A stretch of DNA of 64,000 nucleotides from Streptomyces gossypii (GCF_025165795.1 NZ_JAJAGO010000007.1:390633-454632), one strand, 5' to 3'; shown: positions 24,772 through 33,907, counted from the stretch's first letter. Program-made: numbers and translations. The notes: generated by a model from the letters alone, not told the origin.

Positions 24772-26930
24772 GTACCGCGCCGTACGGCCTGAAGACTTCT
24801 GAGAAGGACGGGCTCCGCCGTTTCGCGACAATCTGGAGTCGCGCCGTCTATCCGGCGACGGCCACCTCCATGAACCGCGTCGAGTTCGAGGAGTACCTCC
24901 TCCCGCTGGCGGGCCGCCTCAGTGAGGCCCTGCACGGCCACCCCTTCTCCCCCGCCGTCGGGATCGAGGTGGGCGAGGCCCTGGTGGCCGCGCACTGCAC
25001 GGACCCGGCTTCGCTGCCGCACATCCTCGGGGTCGTCGAGTCCTATCTGGTGCTCTACAGCTCCGCCGACGCCCAACTCCCCGTCGACGAGGGCCGTGCC
25101 CGGTGCTCCCGGCTCCAGCACGCGATAGCGGCGGGCTTCTCCCGCTCGCTGCGCGAGCGCACGCGCTCCGAGCAGGAGGCGCTCTCGCGGGCCGCCCTCG
25201 CCGCGCAGACCGCCGTCGAGGAGGCCCTGCACACCAGTGAGACACGCTTCCGTGCGGTCTTCGACGATGCCACGATCGGCATAGGCATCGCGGACATGGA
25301 CGGCCGCATCCGGGATGTCAACGAGGCGATGGCCCGGATGTTCGGCCGCTCGCAGGAGGAGCTGCGGCGGCGCAGCGTCAATGACTGGGTGCATCCCGGC
25401 GACGCCCCCGACCTGTGGCGTATGCACCGGGAGCTGGTGCGCGGCGAGCGGGACCACTTCCGGGTCGAGAAGCCCTACCCCCGCCCCGACGGCACCGTCC
25501 TGTGGACCAACCTCACCTTCTCCCTGCTGCGCGGCGCGGAGGGCGAACCGCGCTACCAGCTCGCGCTGATGGAGGACATCACCGAGCGGCGGCTGCTGCA
25601 CCTGCGGCTGCGCTACGAGGCCACCCACGACGAGCTGACCGGGCTGCCCAACCGCACGCTCTTCACCGAGCGGCTGGAGCGGGTGCTCTCCGCGGGCGAG
25701 CACTCGCGGCGGTTCGGCGTGTGCTATCTCGACATCGACGGCTTCAAGGCGGTGAACGACAGTCTGGGGCACGCAGTCGGCGACCAGTTGCTCATCTCGG
25801 TCGCGGAGCGGCTGCAGTCCTGTGCGACCTCGCCCGACCAGCTGGTCGCCCGGATCGGCGGCGACGAGTTCGTGGCCCTGATCACGGACCCCTCGGGCCG
25901 CGACGAGGTCACGGAGCTGGCGCGGCAGGCGCTGGCGGCGCTCGCCACCCCCATCACCATCGACGGCCGGGAGCTCTCGGTACGGGCCAGCATCGGCATC
26001 GTCGAGGGGCCCAGCGGCGAACTCGGCCCGGCGGAGGTGATGCGCAGCGCCGACATCACCATGTACCGGGCCAAGGACGGCGGCGGCAACCGCTACGAGC
26101 TGGCCGACCCGGATTCGGACGCCCGGGCGATAGACCGGCACAGCCTCACCACCCGGCTGCCGGGGGCACTGGAGCGGGACGAGTTCTTCCTCGAGTACCA
26201 GCCGCTGATCCGGATGAGCGACGGCCGGGTGGACGGAGCGGAGGCGCTGGTGCGCTGGCACCACCCGGTGCACGGCCGGCTGGGCCCGGACCGCTTCATC
26301 CCGCTCGCCGAGCACACCGGACTGATCGTGCCACTGGGGCGCTGGGTGCTGGAACAGGCCGTACGGCAGGCGTGCACCTGGGAGAAGCAGCTCGCGGCCA
26401 TCGGCAAGGTCCGGGATCCTGCCCAGCCGCTGCGGGTCAACGTCAACCTCTCACCGCGTCAGCTGCACCACCCCGATCTGGTGTCCGACACGGTCGCGGT
26501 GCTGGAGACGGCGGGGGTCGAACCGTCAACGCTCTGCCTGGAGGTCACCGAGAGCGCCCTGATAGGGGCGGACGAGGACGAGCTGAAGCCGCTGCGGCAA
26601 CTCGCCGAAATGGGCGTGGAGATCGCCCTGGACGACTTCGGCACCGGCTATTCGAATCTGGCCAACCTCCGCCGCCTGCCCGCCACCACGCTCAAGCTGG
26701 ACCGCTCCTTCACCCAGGGTCTGCAGAAGCACCCGGCGGATCCGGTGGACGTGACGTTCGTGGGCGGGATCGTCTCACTGGCGCACGCGCTCGGGCTGCG
26801 GGTGACGGTGGAGGGCGTGGAGACGGAGGCACAGGCGCACCAGCTCCGGGAGTTGGGCTGTGACACAGCGCAGGGCTGGTACTACGCGCGGCCCGCTCCG
26901 CCGGAGGAGATCGGCTGCTGGACCAAGTGA
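24768..26930 (+). CDS. PAS-GGDEF-EAL cyclic-di-GMP turnover protein
   Basis: A 720-residue soluble protein. The N-terminal 150 residues form a helical domain, then a PAS domain (about 155-265, FRAVFDDATIGIGIADMDG), a GGDEF domain with intact motif GGDEF (364-368) and an EAL domain with intact EAL (492-494), DDFGTGYSNL and EGVETEAQ. Both cyclase and phosphodiesterase activities could work. The RxxD inhibitory site before GGDEF is absent. Streptomyces RmdA and CdgF have a similar layout, but orthology is not claimed. The GTG at 24768 overlaps the methyltransferase stop. A hairpin follows the gene. Confidence 0.93.
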   Translation: MSTAPYGLKTSEKDGLRRFATIWSRAVYPATATSMNRVEFEEYLLPLAGRLSEALHGHPFSPAVGIEVGEALVAAHCTDPASLPHILGVVESYLVLYSSADAQLPVDEGRARCSRLQHAIAAGFSRSLRERTRSEQEALSRAALAAQTAVEEALHTSETRFRAVFDDATIGIGIADMDGRIRDVNEAMARMFGRSQEELRRRSVNDWVHPGDAPDLWRMHRELVRGERDHFRVEKPYPRPDGTVLWTNLTFSLLRGAEGEPRYQLALMEDITERRLLHLRLRYEATHDELTGLPNRTLFTERLERVLSAGEHSRRFGVCYLDIDGFKAVNDSLGHAVGDQLLISVAERLQSCATSPDQLVARIGGDEFVALITDPSGRDEVTELARQALAALATPITIDGRELSVRASIGIVEGPSGELGPAEVMRSADITMYRAKDGGGNRYELADPDSDARAIDRHSLTTRLPGALERDEFFLEYQPLIRMSDGRVDGAEALVRWHHPVHGRLGPDRFIPLAEHTGLIVPLGRWVLEQAVRQACTWEKQLAAIGKVRDPAQPLRVNVNLSPRQLHHPDLVSDTVAVLETAGVEPSTLCLEVTESALIGADEDELKPLRQLAEMGVEIALDDFGTGYSNLANLRRLPATTLKLDRSFTQGLQKHPADPVDVTFVGGIVSLAHALGLRVTVEGVETEAQAHQLRELGCDTAQGWYYARPAPPEEIGCWTK

Positions 26931-26932
26931 CG

Positions 26933-26964
26933 ACCTCCCCCACGCCCTGTCGGAGGGGGAGGTC
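26933..26964. terminator. Bidirectional terminator after the GGDEF-EAL gene
   Basis: GACCTCCCC (26933-26941) pairs perfectly with GGGGAGGTC (26956-26964) around a 14-nt loop, between convergent genes. Confidence 0.7.
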
Positions 26965-26980
26965 CTCAGGGCAGGCCGGC

Positions 26981-27916
26981 TCATCCGGTCCGGGGCAGCC
27001 GGCGCTCCAGCCAGTCGAGCAGGTCGGCGGTCACCTCTTCGCGGTTCGTCTCGTTGAGGATCTCGTGCCGGGCTTTCGGGTACGCGCGCCAGCTGAGGTC
27101 GGACAGCCCCAGGTAGCGGAAGTCCTCCAGCAGTTCGTATACAAGGGTCAGGCCGCTGTGGCAGGGGTCCTGGTCCCCGACGGCGAGGTGCACGGGCAGT
27201 CCGCGCGGGATACGGCTCTGCTGGGCCGGGTCGTTGATCTTGCGGACACCGCGCACCCAGTCCAGTGAGAGCCCTGCGCTGAACGGGAAGCCGCAGCGTT
27301 CGTCCGCGACATAGCGGTCGACCTCCGTCTCGTCCCGCGAGAGCCACTCGAACCCGGTCCGGTGCTGGTAGCGGTCGTTGAAGCTGCCGAAGAGTTCGGG
27401 CACGAATCCGGAGAGCCGGTCCCGGCCGCCCTCCTCGATCTCCGCCTGGAGCCGCCGGATTGCCGTCTCCGGTTCGCAGCCGGGAAGCGAGCGGAAGGTG
27501 CCGGACAGCACGAGCCCCGCCAGCTGGGAGCCGTACTCCTGCGCGTAGTCGCGGGCGAGCTGGGAGCCCATGCTGTGTCCGAACAGGACCTGCGGGGTGC
27601 CTTCGGGAAGCTCCGCCCGCAGCCGCTCGCCGACTGCTCTGAGGTCCTCCACGGTGGCGCGCCAGCCGTCGGACGGGCCCACCACGCCGTAGCCGCCGGT
27701 GTGCGGGGCGGTGCCGCCGTGGCCGCGGTTGTCCGAGGCCGCCACCGCGTAGCCGTGGCCGGTGAGGGCGCGGGCGAACCGGTCGTAGCGCCAGGCGTGT
27801 TCGGCCGCGCCGTGCGCGATCCGTACGAGTGCGCGGGGCGGGCCGTCCGGCAGCCAGGTGAGGGTGGCGACCGGGGTGCCGTCCGCCGCCCGGGTGAAGT
27901 CGTTTCGTGCGTCCAC
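26981..27916 (-). CDS. Alpha/beta hydrolase (monoacylglycerol lipase-like)
   Basis: A 311-residue serine hydrolase with the alpha/beta fold. The oxyanion region is RIAHGAAEHAWRYDRFA, the nucleophile elbow GHSMGS (Ser about residue 117), the acid region LAVGDQDPCHSG and the catalytic His in YPKARHEILNE. The pattern is that of lysophospholipase/monoacylglycerol lipases. The start is GTG 27916, about 8 nt after AAGGCGA; the frame stays open upstream for another 170 codons without family similarity. The substrate is unknown. Confidence 0.88.
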   Translation of the reverse strand: MDARNDFTRAADGTPVATLTWLPDGPPRALVRIAHGAAEHAWRYDRFARALTGHGYAVAASDNRGHGGTAPHTGGYGVVGPSDGWRATVEDLRAVGERLRAELPEGTPQVLFGHSMGSQLARDYAQEYGSQLAGLVLSGTFRSLPGCEPETAIRRLQAEIEEGGRDRLSGFVPELFGSFNDRYQHRTGFEWLSRDETEVDRYVADERCGFPFSAGLSLDWVRGVRKINDPAQQSRIPRGLPVHLAVGDQDPCHSGLTLVYELLEDFRYLGLSDLSWRAYPKARHEILNETNREEVTADLLDWLERRLPRTG

Positions 27917-28437
27917 TCGCGTCGCCTTGCCTTCCCTGATTGTCAGATCATCCGCAGCGGGGCAACCGTAGCCGCCACCCGGCCCGGCGTGAAGGAACTC
28001 ACGCCCGTGAGTGTTCGCGTCGTCACACGGCAGCACGGGCAACATGCATACTGGAGCACACCTGTCCGAATCTGACCCCCTCCCGCCGATTCGTCGCAGG
28101 CCGCGGGGGGAAGCGCGCCGGACACGCGCCCACCTCACACGGCACCTCCTCAACTCCCACCCATACTGGAGGACTTCGCGGGGTAGTGCGTCTATGCCAA
28201 TGGGTAATGCTGACGGGGTAAGCCCAACGGCCCCGGTACCGACGAGCTCCTGCGCGGGCCCGCACAGCGTGGTGAGGATTGCAATGGAGGGGATTCCGGA
28301 CAACCTCACGGAACGATCTTGAACTATCGGCGTGACGTAGACGATGTTGGTCTCGGTCGCGATGAGGACGGTACCGCTGCCGCAGCACGACCCCCGCTCG
28401 GTGCGCGAGCGGGGACCTCGCCAAGGAGGACCCATCC
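27917..28437. other. 521-bp divergent intergenic region
   Basis: It lies between the hydrolase and the acyl-CoA dehydrogenase. A minus-strand frame in phase with the hydrolase is open across most of it, and several short frames exist on both strands, but none has an RBS, a known motif or good codon use. The hexamer pair GTGAGG/CCTCAC (28271-28276 and 28305-28310) gives a loose inverted repeat. I see no gene here. Confidence 0.55.
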
Positions 28438-29640
28438 ATGGATCGCTACTTCACAGACCGGCACCATCAACAGCTGCGTCACGAAGTGCGAGAGTTCGCA
28501 GAGCGGGAGGTCAGGCCCCGGATACCCCAGATGGAGGCCGAACGGACCGTCTCCCACTCGCTGTCCCGCCTGATAGCCCGTCAGGGCTGGATCGGCGTCA
28601 CGGTGCCCCGCGGATACGGGGGCATGGGCGCCGGGCATCTTGCCAAGACCATCATCATCGAGGAACTCTCCCGCGAGAGCGGGGCGATGGGTGCCATGGC
28701 GCAGGCGTCCCAGCTCGGCGTCGCGAAGATTGTCCACTTTGGCAATGAGGAGCAGAAGAAGAGCTGGCTGCCCGCGATCGCCGCCGGCGAGTGCCTGCCG
28801 ACCATCGCGGTGACCGAACCCGGTTCGGGCGGGCATGTGCTGGGCATGACCAGCACCGCGGTGCGGGACGGTGACGACTACGTCCTCAACGGCAGCAAGG
28901 TGTTCGTCGGCAACAGCCATGTGGGCGATCTGCACGGGGTCGTGGTGCGCACCGGGCCAGGCTCCAAGGGCCTGTCGGCGTTCCTTGTGGAGGCCGACAG
29001 GCCCGGCTTCAGCCTGGGCGAGCAGAAGCCCGCCATGGGCCTGCACGGCTTCAGCTTCGGTGAGCTGCGCTTCGACAACTGCCGGGTGCCTGCCGCCAAC
29101 ATGCTCGGTGCGGAGGGCAACGGCCTCTCCGTCGCGTACTCCTCCAGCGTGCTCTACGGGCGGGCCAACCTGACCGCCGTCTCACTCGGCATCCACCAGG
29201 CGATCCTGGACGAGACAACCGGCTTCTGCGCCGAACGTGAGCGCTACGGCGCGCCGCTGGCCGACCTCGGTGCCATCAAACTCAAGCTCGGGCAGATGCA
29301 GTCCCGGCTGATGACCGCACGGCTCGCGGCCTACCACGCCGTGCACCTGCTGGACCGGGGGCTGTCGTGCGATGCGGAGCTGATGAACGCCAAACTCGTC
29401 AACGTCGAGTACGCGCTGGACTCGGCGCGGGACGCGATGGAGATACAGGCAGCTGCCGGGCTGTTCACCGACCGGCCCGTGGAGCGCTATCTGCGGGACG
29501 CGCACCACATCTTCGCCCCGGCGGGCACCTCGGACATCCAGCGGCTGCGGCTCGGCGAGGTCGCGCTGGGGACGGCGAAGGGCTCGTGGTCCGAGAAGCT
29601 TTCCGAGCTGGTCCAGATGGAGCCCAGCGCGCTGTGCTGA
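28438..29640 (+). CDS. Acyl-CoA dehydrogenase family protein lacking the usual catalytic Glu
   Basis: A 400-residue flavoprotein with the three-part ACAD fold: helical N-domain, the beta-domain signature TIAVTEPGSGGHVLGM, and the C-domain with the FAD-binding ends RERYGAPL and GTSDIQRLRLGE. It should oxidise acyl-CoA or acyl-ACP thioesters. The short/medium-chain base position, normally Glu in (Y)EGT, is Ala362 (FAPAGTSD). The isovaleryl-type alternative Glu position aligns with Gly241 (LYGRANL). The base may lie elsewhere, or the reaction may differ. AAGGAGG precedes ATG 28438. The gene is monocistronic and converges with the conservon. Confidence 0.88.
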   Translation: MDRYFTDRHHQQLRHEVREFAEREVRPRIPQMEAERTVSHSLSRLIARQGWIGVTVPRGYGGMGAGHLAKTIIIEELSRESGAMGAMAQASQLGVAKIVHFGNEEQKKSWLPAIAAGECLPTIAVTEPGSGGHVLGMTSTAVRDGDDYVLNGSKVFVGNSHVGDLHGVVVRTGPGSKGLSAFLVEADRPGFSLGEQKPAMGLHGFSFGELRFDNCRVPAANMLGAEGNGLSVAYSSSVLYGRANLTAVSLGIHQAILDETTGFCAERERYGAPLADLGAIKLKLGQMQSRLMTARLAAYHAVHLLDRGLSCDAELMNAKLVNVEYALDSARDAMEIQAAAGLFTDRPVERYLRDAHHIFAPAGTSDIQRLRLGEVALGTAKGSWSEKLSELVQMEPSALC

Positions 29641-29645
29641 ACGGC

Positions 29646-29680
29646 GTGGCGCCGCCCCCCGGCCGCCGGGGTTGCGCCAC
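29646..29680. terminator. Bidirectional terminator after the acyl-CoA dehydrogenase gene
   Basis: GTGGCGC (29646-29652) pairs with GCGCCAC (29674-29680), with an inner CCCC/GGGG stem. It lies just after the acyl-CoA dehydrogenase stop, before the convergent GAF gene. Confidence 0.65.
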
Positions 29681-29781
29681 CGCGGCGCCGTCCTCCCGGA
29701 GGGCGACGCTCGCGGCGACAACTCCCGGCGAAGTCGGGGGAGGCTGAAGCTGCGGCCGCGCGACGCGGGCGCATACCGCGA

Positions 29782-30360
29782 TCAGGAACGCTCGCGCTCC
29801 CGCCGGTGAATCTGGTCCACCAGGTCGGCGGCCATCGTCTTGATGGTCTCCAGCCCCTGGCGGCCCCATGGGCGCGGCTCCTGGTCGACCACGCAGACCG
29901 TACCGAGCGCCATCCCCGTACGGTCGATCAGCGGAGCGCCCAGGTACGAGCGGATGCCGATCTCGTCCACCACGGGGTTGCCCGCGAAGCGCGGGTAGTC
30001 GCAGACGTCCTCCAGTACCAGGGCCTTGCGCCGGACCACGACGTGCGGGCAGTACCCGTGGTCCCGCGCCATCACCCGGCCGACTCCGGCGGTCTGCGCC
30101 GGGGCGGGGCCGAGCCCGACCGCGTGGTCGGCGGCCGGCGCGTAGAGGCCCCCGAAGTACTGCCGGTTCTCGTCGATGAAGTTCACCATCGCGTACGGAG
30201 CGCCCGTGATGCCGGCGAGCTTGCGCGCGAAATCGTCGAACTCCGGTACGGGTACCTCGCCGATCCCCAGCTCGCGCAGCCGCAGGACCCGCTCGGGCGC
30301 GTCGGCGTCCTCAGGAGTCAGAAGCAGGTGGGCCGTTGGGTCATATGACATCGATGACAT
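29782..30360 (-). CDS. GAF-domain protein at the end of the conservon
   Basis: A 192-residue protein with one GAF domain (about residues 40-180): FDDFARKLAGITGAPYAMVNFIDENRQYF, the DYPRFAGNPVV segment and IRSYLGAPLIDRTGMALGTVCVVD. GAF domains bind small ligands or haem; here the C-H of GYCPHV is noticeable. ATG 30360 has AGGAGT 6 nt upstream and overlaps the cvnD end by 20 nt, so it belongs to the conservon operon. It may give signal input to, or take output from, the GTPase; this is inferred. Confidence 0.87.
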   Translation of the reverse strand: MSSMSYDPTAHLLLTPEDADAPERVLRLRELGIGEVPVPEFDDFARKLAGITGAPYAMVNFIDENRQYFGGLYAPAADHAVGLGPAPAQTAGVGRVMARDHGYCPHVVVRRKALVLEDVCDYPRFAGNPVVDEIGIRSYLGAPLIDRTGMALGTVCVVDQEPRPWGRQGLETIKTMAADLVDQIHRRERERS

Positions 30361-30931
30361 GCTGACTCCTGGAGTCGATCAGGTGCTGGACTAGGGATAC
30401 GAGTACCTGGGTACCCGAGTGTGACTGCCGGGCGTCGCAGAGCACGACGGGGATGTCGGGTTTCAGATCTATCGCCGCGCGTACCTCCTCCGGGTCGTAG
30501 TGATAGCCGCCGTCGAACTGGTTGACCGCGACGATGAAGCCGATACCGCGGCGCTCGAAGAAGTCCACGGCGGCGAAGCACTGCTCCAGGCGGCGGGTGT
30601 CCGCCAGCACGACGGCTCCCAGCGCACCTGCGGACAGTTCGTCCCACATGAACCAGAAGCGCTCCTGGCCGGGTGTGCCGAACAGGTAGAGCACATGATC
30701 GGCGCTGAGGGTGATCCGGCCGAAGTCCATGGCGACGGTGGTGGTGGTCTTCTTCTCCACCCCCTCCAAATCGTCCGTGGCCACGCTGACCTGGGTCAGC
30801 AGCTCCTCCGTGCTCAGTGGCTCGATCTCGCTGACCGAGCTCACCAGGGTGGTCTTGCCCACCCCGAAACCGCCGGCGATCAGTATCTTCAGTGCGGTCG
30901 GAAAGAGGTCAGAGTCGTTTACGGAGCCCAT
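30341..30931 (-). CDS. cvnD: CvnD, Ras-like small GTPase of a conservon
   Basis: A 196-residue GTPase of the conservon (MglA-related) type. The P-loop is GGFGVGKTT (about residues 20-28). Switch II is LFGTPGQERFWFMWDEL. The base-specificity loop reads VNQFDGG rather than NKxD, which is normal for this family. ATG 30931 has GGAGG 8 nt upstream and lies inside the cvnC end (23-nt overlap). With CvnA, B and C it should form a membrane-linked switch analogous to eukaryotic G-protein systems. Confidence 0.93.
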   Translation of the reverse strand: MGSVNDSDLFPTALKILIAGGFGVGKTTLVSSVSEIEPLSTEELLTQVSVATDDLEGVEKKTTTTVAMDFGRITLSADHVLYLFGTPGQERFWFMWDELSAGALGAVVLADTRRLEQCFAAVDFFERRGIGFIVAVNQFDGGYHYDPEEVRAAIDLKPDIPVVLCDARQSHSGTQVLVSLVQHLIDSRSQHVIDVI

Positions 30932-31289
30932 CCAGCACCGCCTCCAGCAGGTCTCGGTCGGTCGGGTCGGAGCCGAGCGGCGCCCGCTCGGGCGCGCGAG
31001 CGGTAATGGCACCGCAGTCCACCAAGTCCGAGAGCAGGACCTTGGCGACCATGGCGGGCTGTCTGATGTGCGCGGCGATCTCTGCGACGGACAGGGGTCC
31101 GCCGCAGAGGCCGAGCACGTGGGAGTGGTCCGGACCCAGGTAGCTGTGCGGCCTGGTCCCGGTGGCCATCACCAGGGTGAGCAGATCGAAGTGTGCCGAG
31201 GGCTTGGTACGGCCGTCGCTGACGGTGTAGGGGCGGACCAGCCGCCCCGCGTCACCGTCCAGCCACGGGCCCTCCACGATTTCGGACAT
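30909..31289 (-). CDS. cvnC: CvnC, DUF742 protein of a conservon
   Basis: A 126-residue DUF742 protein with a winged-helix-like fold. Family features are LVRPYTVSDGRT near the N-terminus, FDLLTLVMATG, ILGLCGGPLSVAEIAAHI-type text (here VLGLCGGPLSVAEIAAHI) and VAKVLLSDLVDCGAI. It starts 4 nt after cvnB and overlaps cvnD. It is the third component of the CvnABCD complex. Confidence 0.93.
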   Translation of the reverse strand: MSEIVEGPWLDGDAGRLVRPYTVSDGRTKPSAHFDLLTLVMATGTRPHSYLGPDHSHVLGLCGGPLSVAEIAAHIRQPAMVAKVLLSDLVDCGAITARAPERAPLGSDPTDRDLLEAVLDGLRKRL

Positions 31290-31293
31290 CCGC

Positions 31294-31710
31294 TCAGTGT
31301 CCCGCCGGCTGCCGGATGGGCGTCGCCAGATACGGGCGGACGCTCTTCACCAGCATGGCCATCTCGTAGCCGAGCACGGCGGCGTCCGCCTCGCTCCCGG
31401 CCAGCACCGCCAGACAGGCGCCCTGTCCGGCGGTGGAGACGAAGAGCAGCGAGGTGTCGAGTTCGACGACCACCTGCCGCACCTCCCCTCCGTCACCGAA
31501 TCGCACGCCGGCGCTCCGCGCCAGCGAGTAGAGCCCGGAGGAGAGGGCGGCCATATGGTCGGCGGTGTCGGTATCCAGCCCGTGAGCGGCCTTCACCAGG
31601 CCGTCCGAGGACAGGAGGAGGGCGCTGCGCGAGTGCGGTACGCGCTGGACGAGTCCGGTCAACAGCCAGGACAGGTCCGGCGTCTGGCCGATGGGCGCTT
31701 CGCTCACCAT
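31294..31710 (-). CDS. cvnB: CvnB, roadblock/LC7 protein of a conservon
   Basis: A 138-residue roadblock/LC7-domain protein (LSWLLTGLVQRVPHSRSALLLSSDGL and ADHMAALSSGLYSLARSAG are family-typical). It is the MglB-like partner of the CvnD GTPase and probably stimulates GTP hydrolysis. AAGGAG lies about 12 nt before ATG 31710. A 187-nt gap without a gene separates it from cvnA. Confidence 0.93.
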   Translation of the reverse strand: MVSEAPIGQTPDLSWLLTGLVQRVPHSRSALLLSSDGLVKAAHGLDTDTADHMAALSSGLYSLARSAGVRFGDGGEVRQVVVELDTSLLFVSTAGQGACLAVLAGSEADAAVLGYEMAMLVKSVRPYLATPIRQPAGH

Positions 31711-31897
31711 GATCGCGTTCTTCTCCTTGAGAGGCGAGGGGCGGCTGGGGGGTTCGTCAAGGCAGCGCCGACCTCCCCCTGGGCCTGGCGGCCCGGGAGG
31801 GGCCCCGTCGATGGGCGGGGCTCATGGCGCGTGGTGGGTACGGATGCAAGGCGGAGGGCCGTCCTCCTCGTGGGCGGGACTGTGACGACGACACCCC

Positions 31898-33907
31898 TCA
31901 GGGGGTGGGCCGGGGAGTGTCCCCCTCCTGGGCGGAGGGGTCACCGTCGCCCGAGTCCGCGAGGCTGGTGCCCCGGCGGAACGCGGCCATCAGACCGGGG
32001 TCGTGCCCGGCATCCGGATCGTCGGGGGATGTGGCCGCGGGAACGCGAGGCGGCTCACGCAGCTCGGCGACGAGGTGTTCCTGGCGGCGGCGCTTGGGCA
32101 GCTGGGGACGGAGGCCCTCGACTGGTCCCGGCGGCGCCGGAGCGATGGGCCCCGGGCCGGGCGGATAGCCCGCGGGCTGCCCGGCGGAGCCGTGTGCGGC
32201 CATCGGCTCGGGCGGCCGGTGCTGGGCGGGCGGCTGCGGCGGGGAGGGCCGCACCGCCTCGGGGAGCGGCGCCTCCTGCGGGGCGGAGTAGGGCTGCCGG
32301 ACGGCCGGGGGCTGCTGGGGCGCGTATGTCTGCTGCGGAATCTGCTGTGCCGGCAGCGGCTGCGTCTGGTGGACCTGCGTCTGAGGAGGCTGAGCCTGCT
32401 GGGGCCGGGCCTGCTGGGGCTGTCCCCCGTGCGAGCCGGAGGTGCGGGCCTGTGCGTCCGACTGCGCCGCCGTCGCCCGCTGGTGCTCCTGGACGTGCGA
32501 CAGCTCGGCCCGTTCCGCCCGCATCTGCGCCGCCGCGTTCACCGCACTCTGGGCCGGAGCCGCCGCCTGCTTCGCGCCCTCCGTCGGGTCGCCGAGGAGT
32601 ACCTGCGGCAGTACCAGCACCGCCTGGATGCCGCCGTAGATGTTGCTCTGCAACTGCACGACGATGCCGTGCCGCCGGGCGAGGGCGGAGACCACGAACA
32701 GGCCGATGCGGCCGTCCGAGAGGAGTTCACCCACGTCGAACTGCTCGGGGTCGGAGAGCAGTTCGTTCATCCGGGCCTGTTCGTCACCGTCCATGCCCAG
32801 GCCGCGGTCCTCCACCTCGACGGCGAGTCCCGCCGTCACATGCTGGGCGCGCAGCAGGACCTGGGTCTGCGGTGCCGAGAACACACTGGCGTTCTCCACC
32901 AGTTCGGCCAGCAGGTGGATGACGTCGGCGACGGCGTGGCCGCGCAGCGTGCCCTCGATCGGCGGGACCAGCTTGACGCGCGAGTACTGCTCCACCTCGG
33001 CGATGGAGGAGCGCAGCACCTCGGTCATGGTCACCGGGCGGGTCCACTGACGCCGGGAGACGGCGCCGCCGAGCACGGCGAGGTTCTCGGCGTGGCGCCG
33101 GATGCGGGTGGCCAGGTGGTCCACATGGAAGAGGCCCTTGAGCAGGTCCGGGTCCTCCACCTCGTTCTCCAGCTCATCCAGCAGTTCGATCTCACGGTGA
33201 ACGAGGGACTGCAGCCTTCGGGCGAGGTTGACGAAGACCTCGACCTTCTCCTCGCTGCCGCTGGTGCCCGCGCGGACCAGGGCCGCCGCCTCCAGCACGG
33301 CCGTCTCGGCGGTGCGCTGAGCGAGGGTCAGCTCGTGGGCCAGCAGGTCGAGAGCGTCGCCGGAGGGCTCGACCGGGGCCGGCTGACCGGCCCGGGGCGC
33401 GGACGGCTGCGGCCGCTCCCCCTGTTCGAGACGGTGCAGCTGCGCGCGCAGCTCGGACTGGCTGCGCTCGGAGGAGCGGCGCAGCGCCGTGTACCGCTGG
33501 AGGGTGGTCCGTGCCTCGGAGGAGGCGAAGAGTCCGGCTCCGACGACCACCGCGCACGTCACCAGGAGCGAGCCGGCGAGGACGCCCCACAGGGTGGCTC
33601 CGTCGCCGCCGGCATCGGCGGTGCCGCCGCCGTCGGTGCCCTGGGCCTGCATCACGTACGCCACGACGGCGGCCGCCAGGACGGCCACGATCGCGGTGGG
33701 CAGGACCGCGAGGCGGACCATGCGGCGGCGCACCACGGCATCGCCGGCGGTCTCGCGCGCGGAGCTCCGGCCGTGCCGCGCACGGGGCTCGGGCGAGCTC
33801 GACGGGACCACCGCGGTGTGCGCGGGCGCGGTGTGCGCGGCTGCGGTACGCATGGAAGCGGAGGCCCCCCTTCCTGTCTGCGCCGCGTAGCTCGGGGGTT
33901 CAGGCAT
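31898..33907 (-). CDS. cvnA: CvnA, membrane sensor histidine-kinase-like protein of a conservon
   Basis: A 669-residue sensor. After a disordered N-terminus it has two membrane helices (about residues 62-84 and 105-127) enclosing a very short Gly-rich outer loop, then a helical region and an HATPase_c domain (N-box LAELVENASVFSAP, G1 VEDRGLGMDGDE, G2 GRIGLFVVSALARRHG). The last 200 residues are Gln/Pro-rich and low in complexity. No classic phospho-accepting H-box is obvious; related proteins have the same feature. GAGGAAACCG precedes ATG 33907. It starts the cvnABCD-GAF operon. Confidence 0.93.
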   Translation of the reverse strand: MPEPPSYAAQTGRGASASMRTAAAHTAPAHTAVVPSSSPEPRARHGRSSARETAGDAVVRRRMVRLAVLPTAIVAVLAAAVVAYVMQAQGTDGGGTADAGGDGATLWGVLAGSLLVTCAVVVGAGLFASSEARTTLQRYTALRRSSERSQSELRAQLHRLEQGERPQPSAPRAGQPAPVEPSGDALDLLAHELTLAQRTAETAVLEAAALVRAGTSGSEEKVEVFVNLARRLQSLVHREIELLDELENEVEDPDLLKGLFHVDHLATRIRRHAENLAVLGGAVSRRQWTRPVTMTEVLRSSIAEVEQYSRVKLVPPIEGTLRGHAVADVIHLLAELVENASVFSAPQTQVLLRAQHVTAGLAVEVEDRGLGMDGDEQARMNELLSDPEQFDVGELLSDGRIGLFVVSALARRHGIVVQLQSNIYGGIQAVLVLPQVLLGDPTEGAKQAAAPAQSAVNAAAQMRAERAELSHVQEHQRATAAQSDAQARTSGSHGGQPQQARPQQAQPPQTQVHQTQPLPAQQIPQQTYAPQQPPAVRQPYSAPQEAPLPEAVRPSPPQPPAQHRPPEPMAAHGSAGQPAGYPPGPGPIAPAPPGPVEGLRPQLPKRRRQEHLVAELREPPRVPAATSPDDPDAGHDPGLMAAFRRGTSLADSGDGDPSAQEGDTPRPTP

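Noticed and set aside
27942..28435. Extension of the alpha/beta hydrolase frame upstream of 27916, and small frames in the same gap
   Set aside because: The extra residues show no family similarity, and GTG 27916 has a ribosome site.
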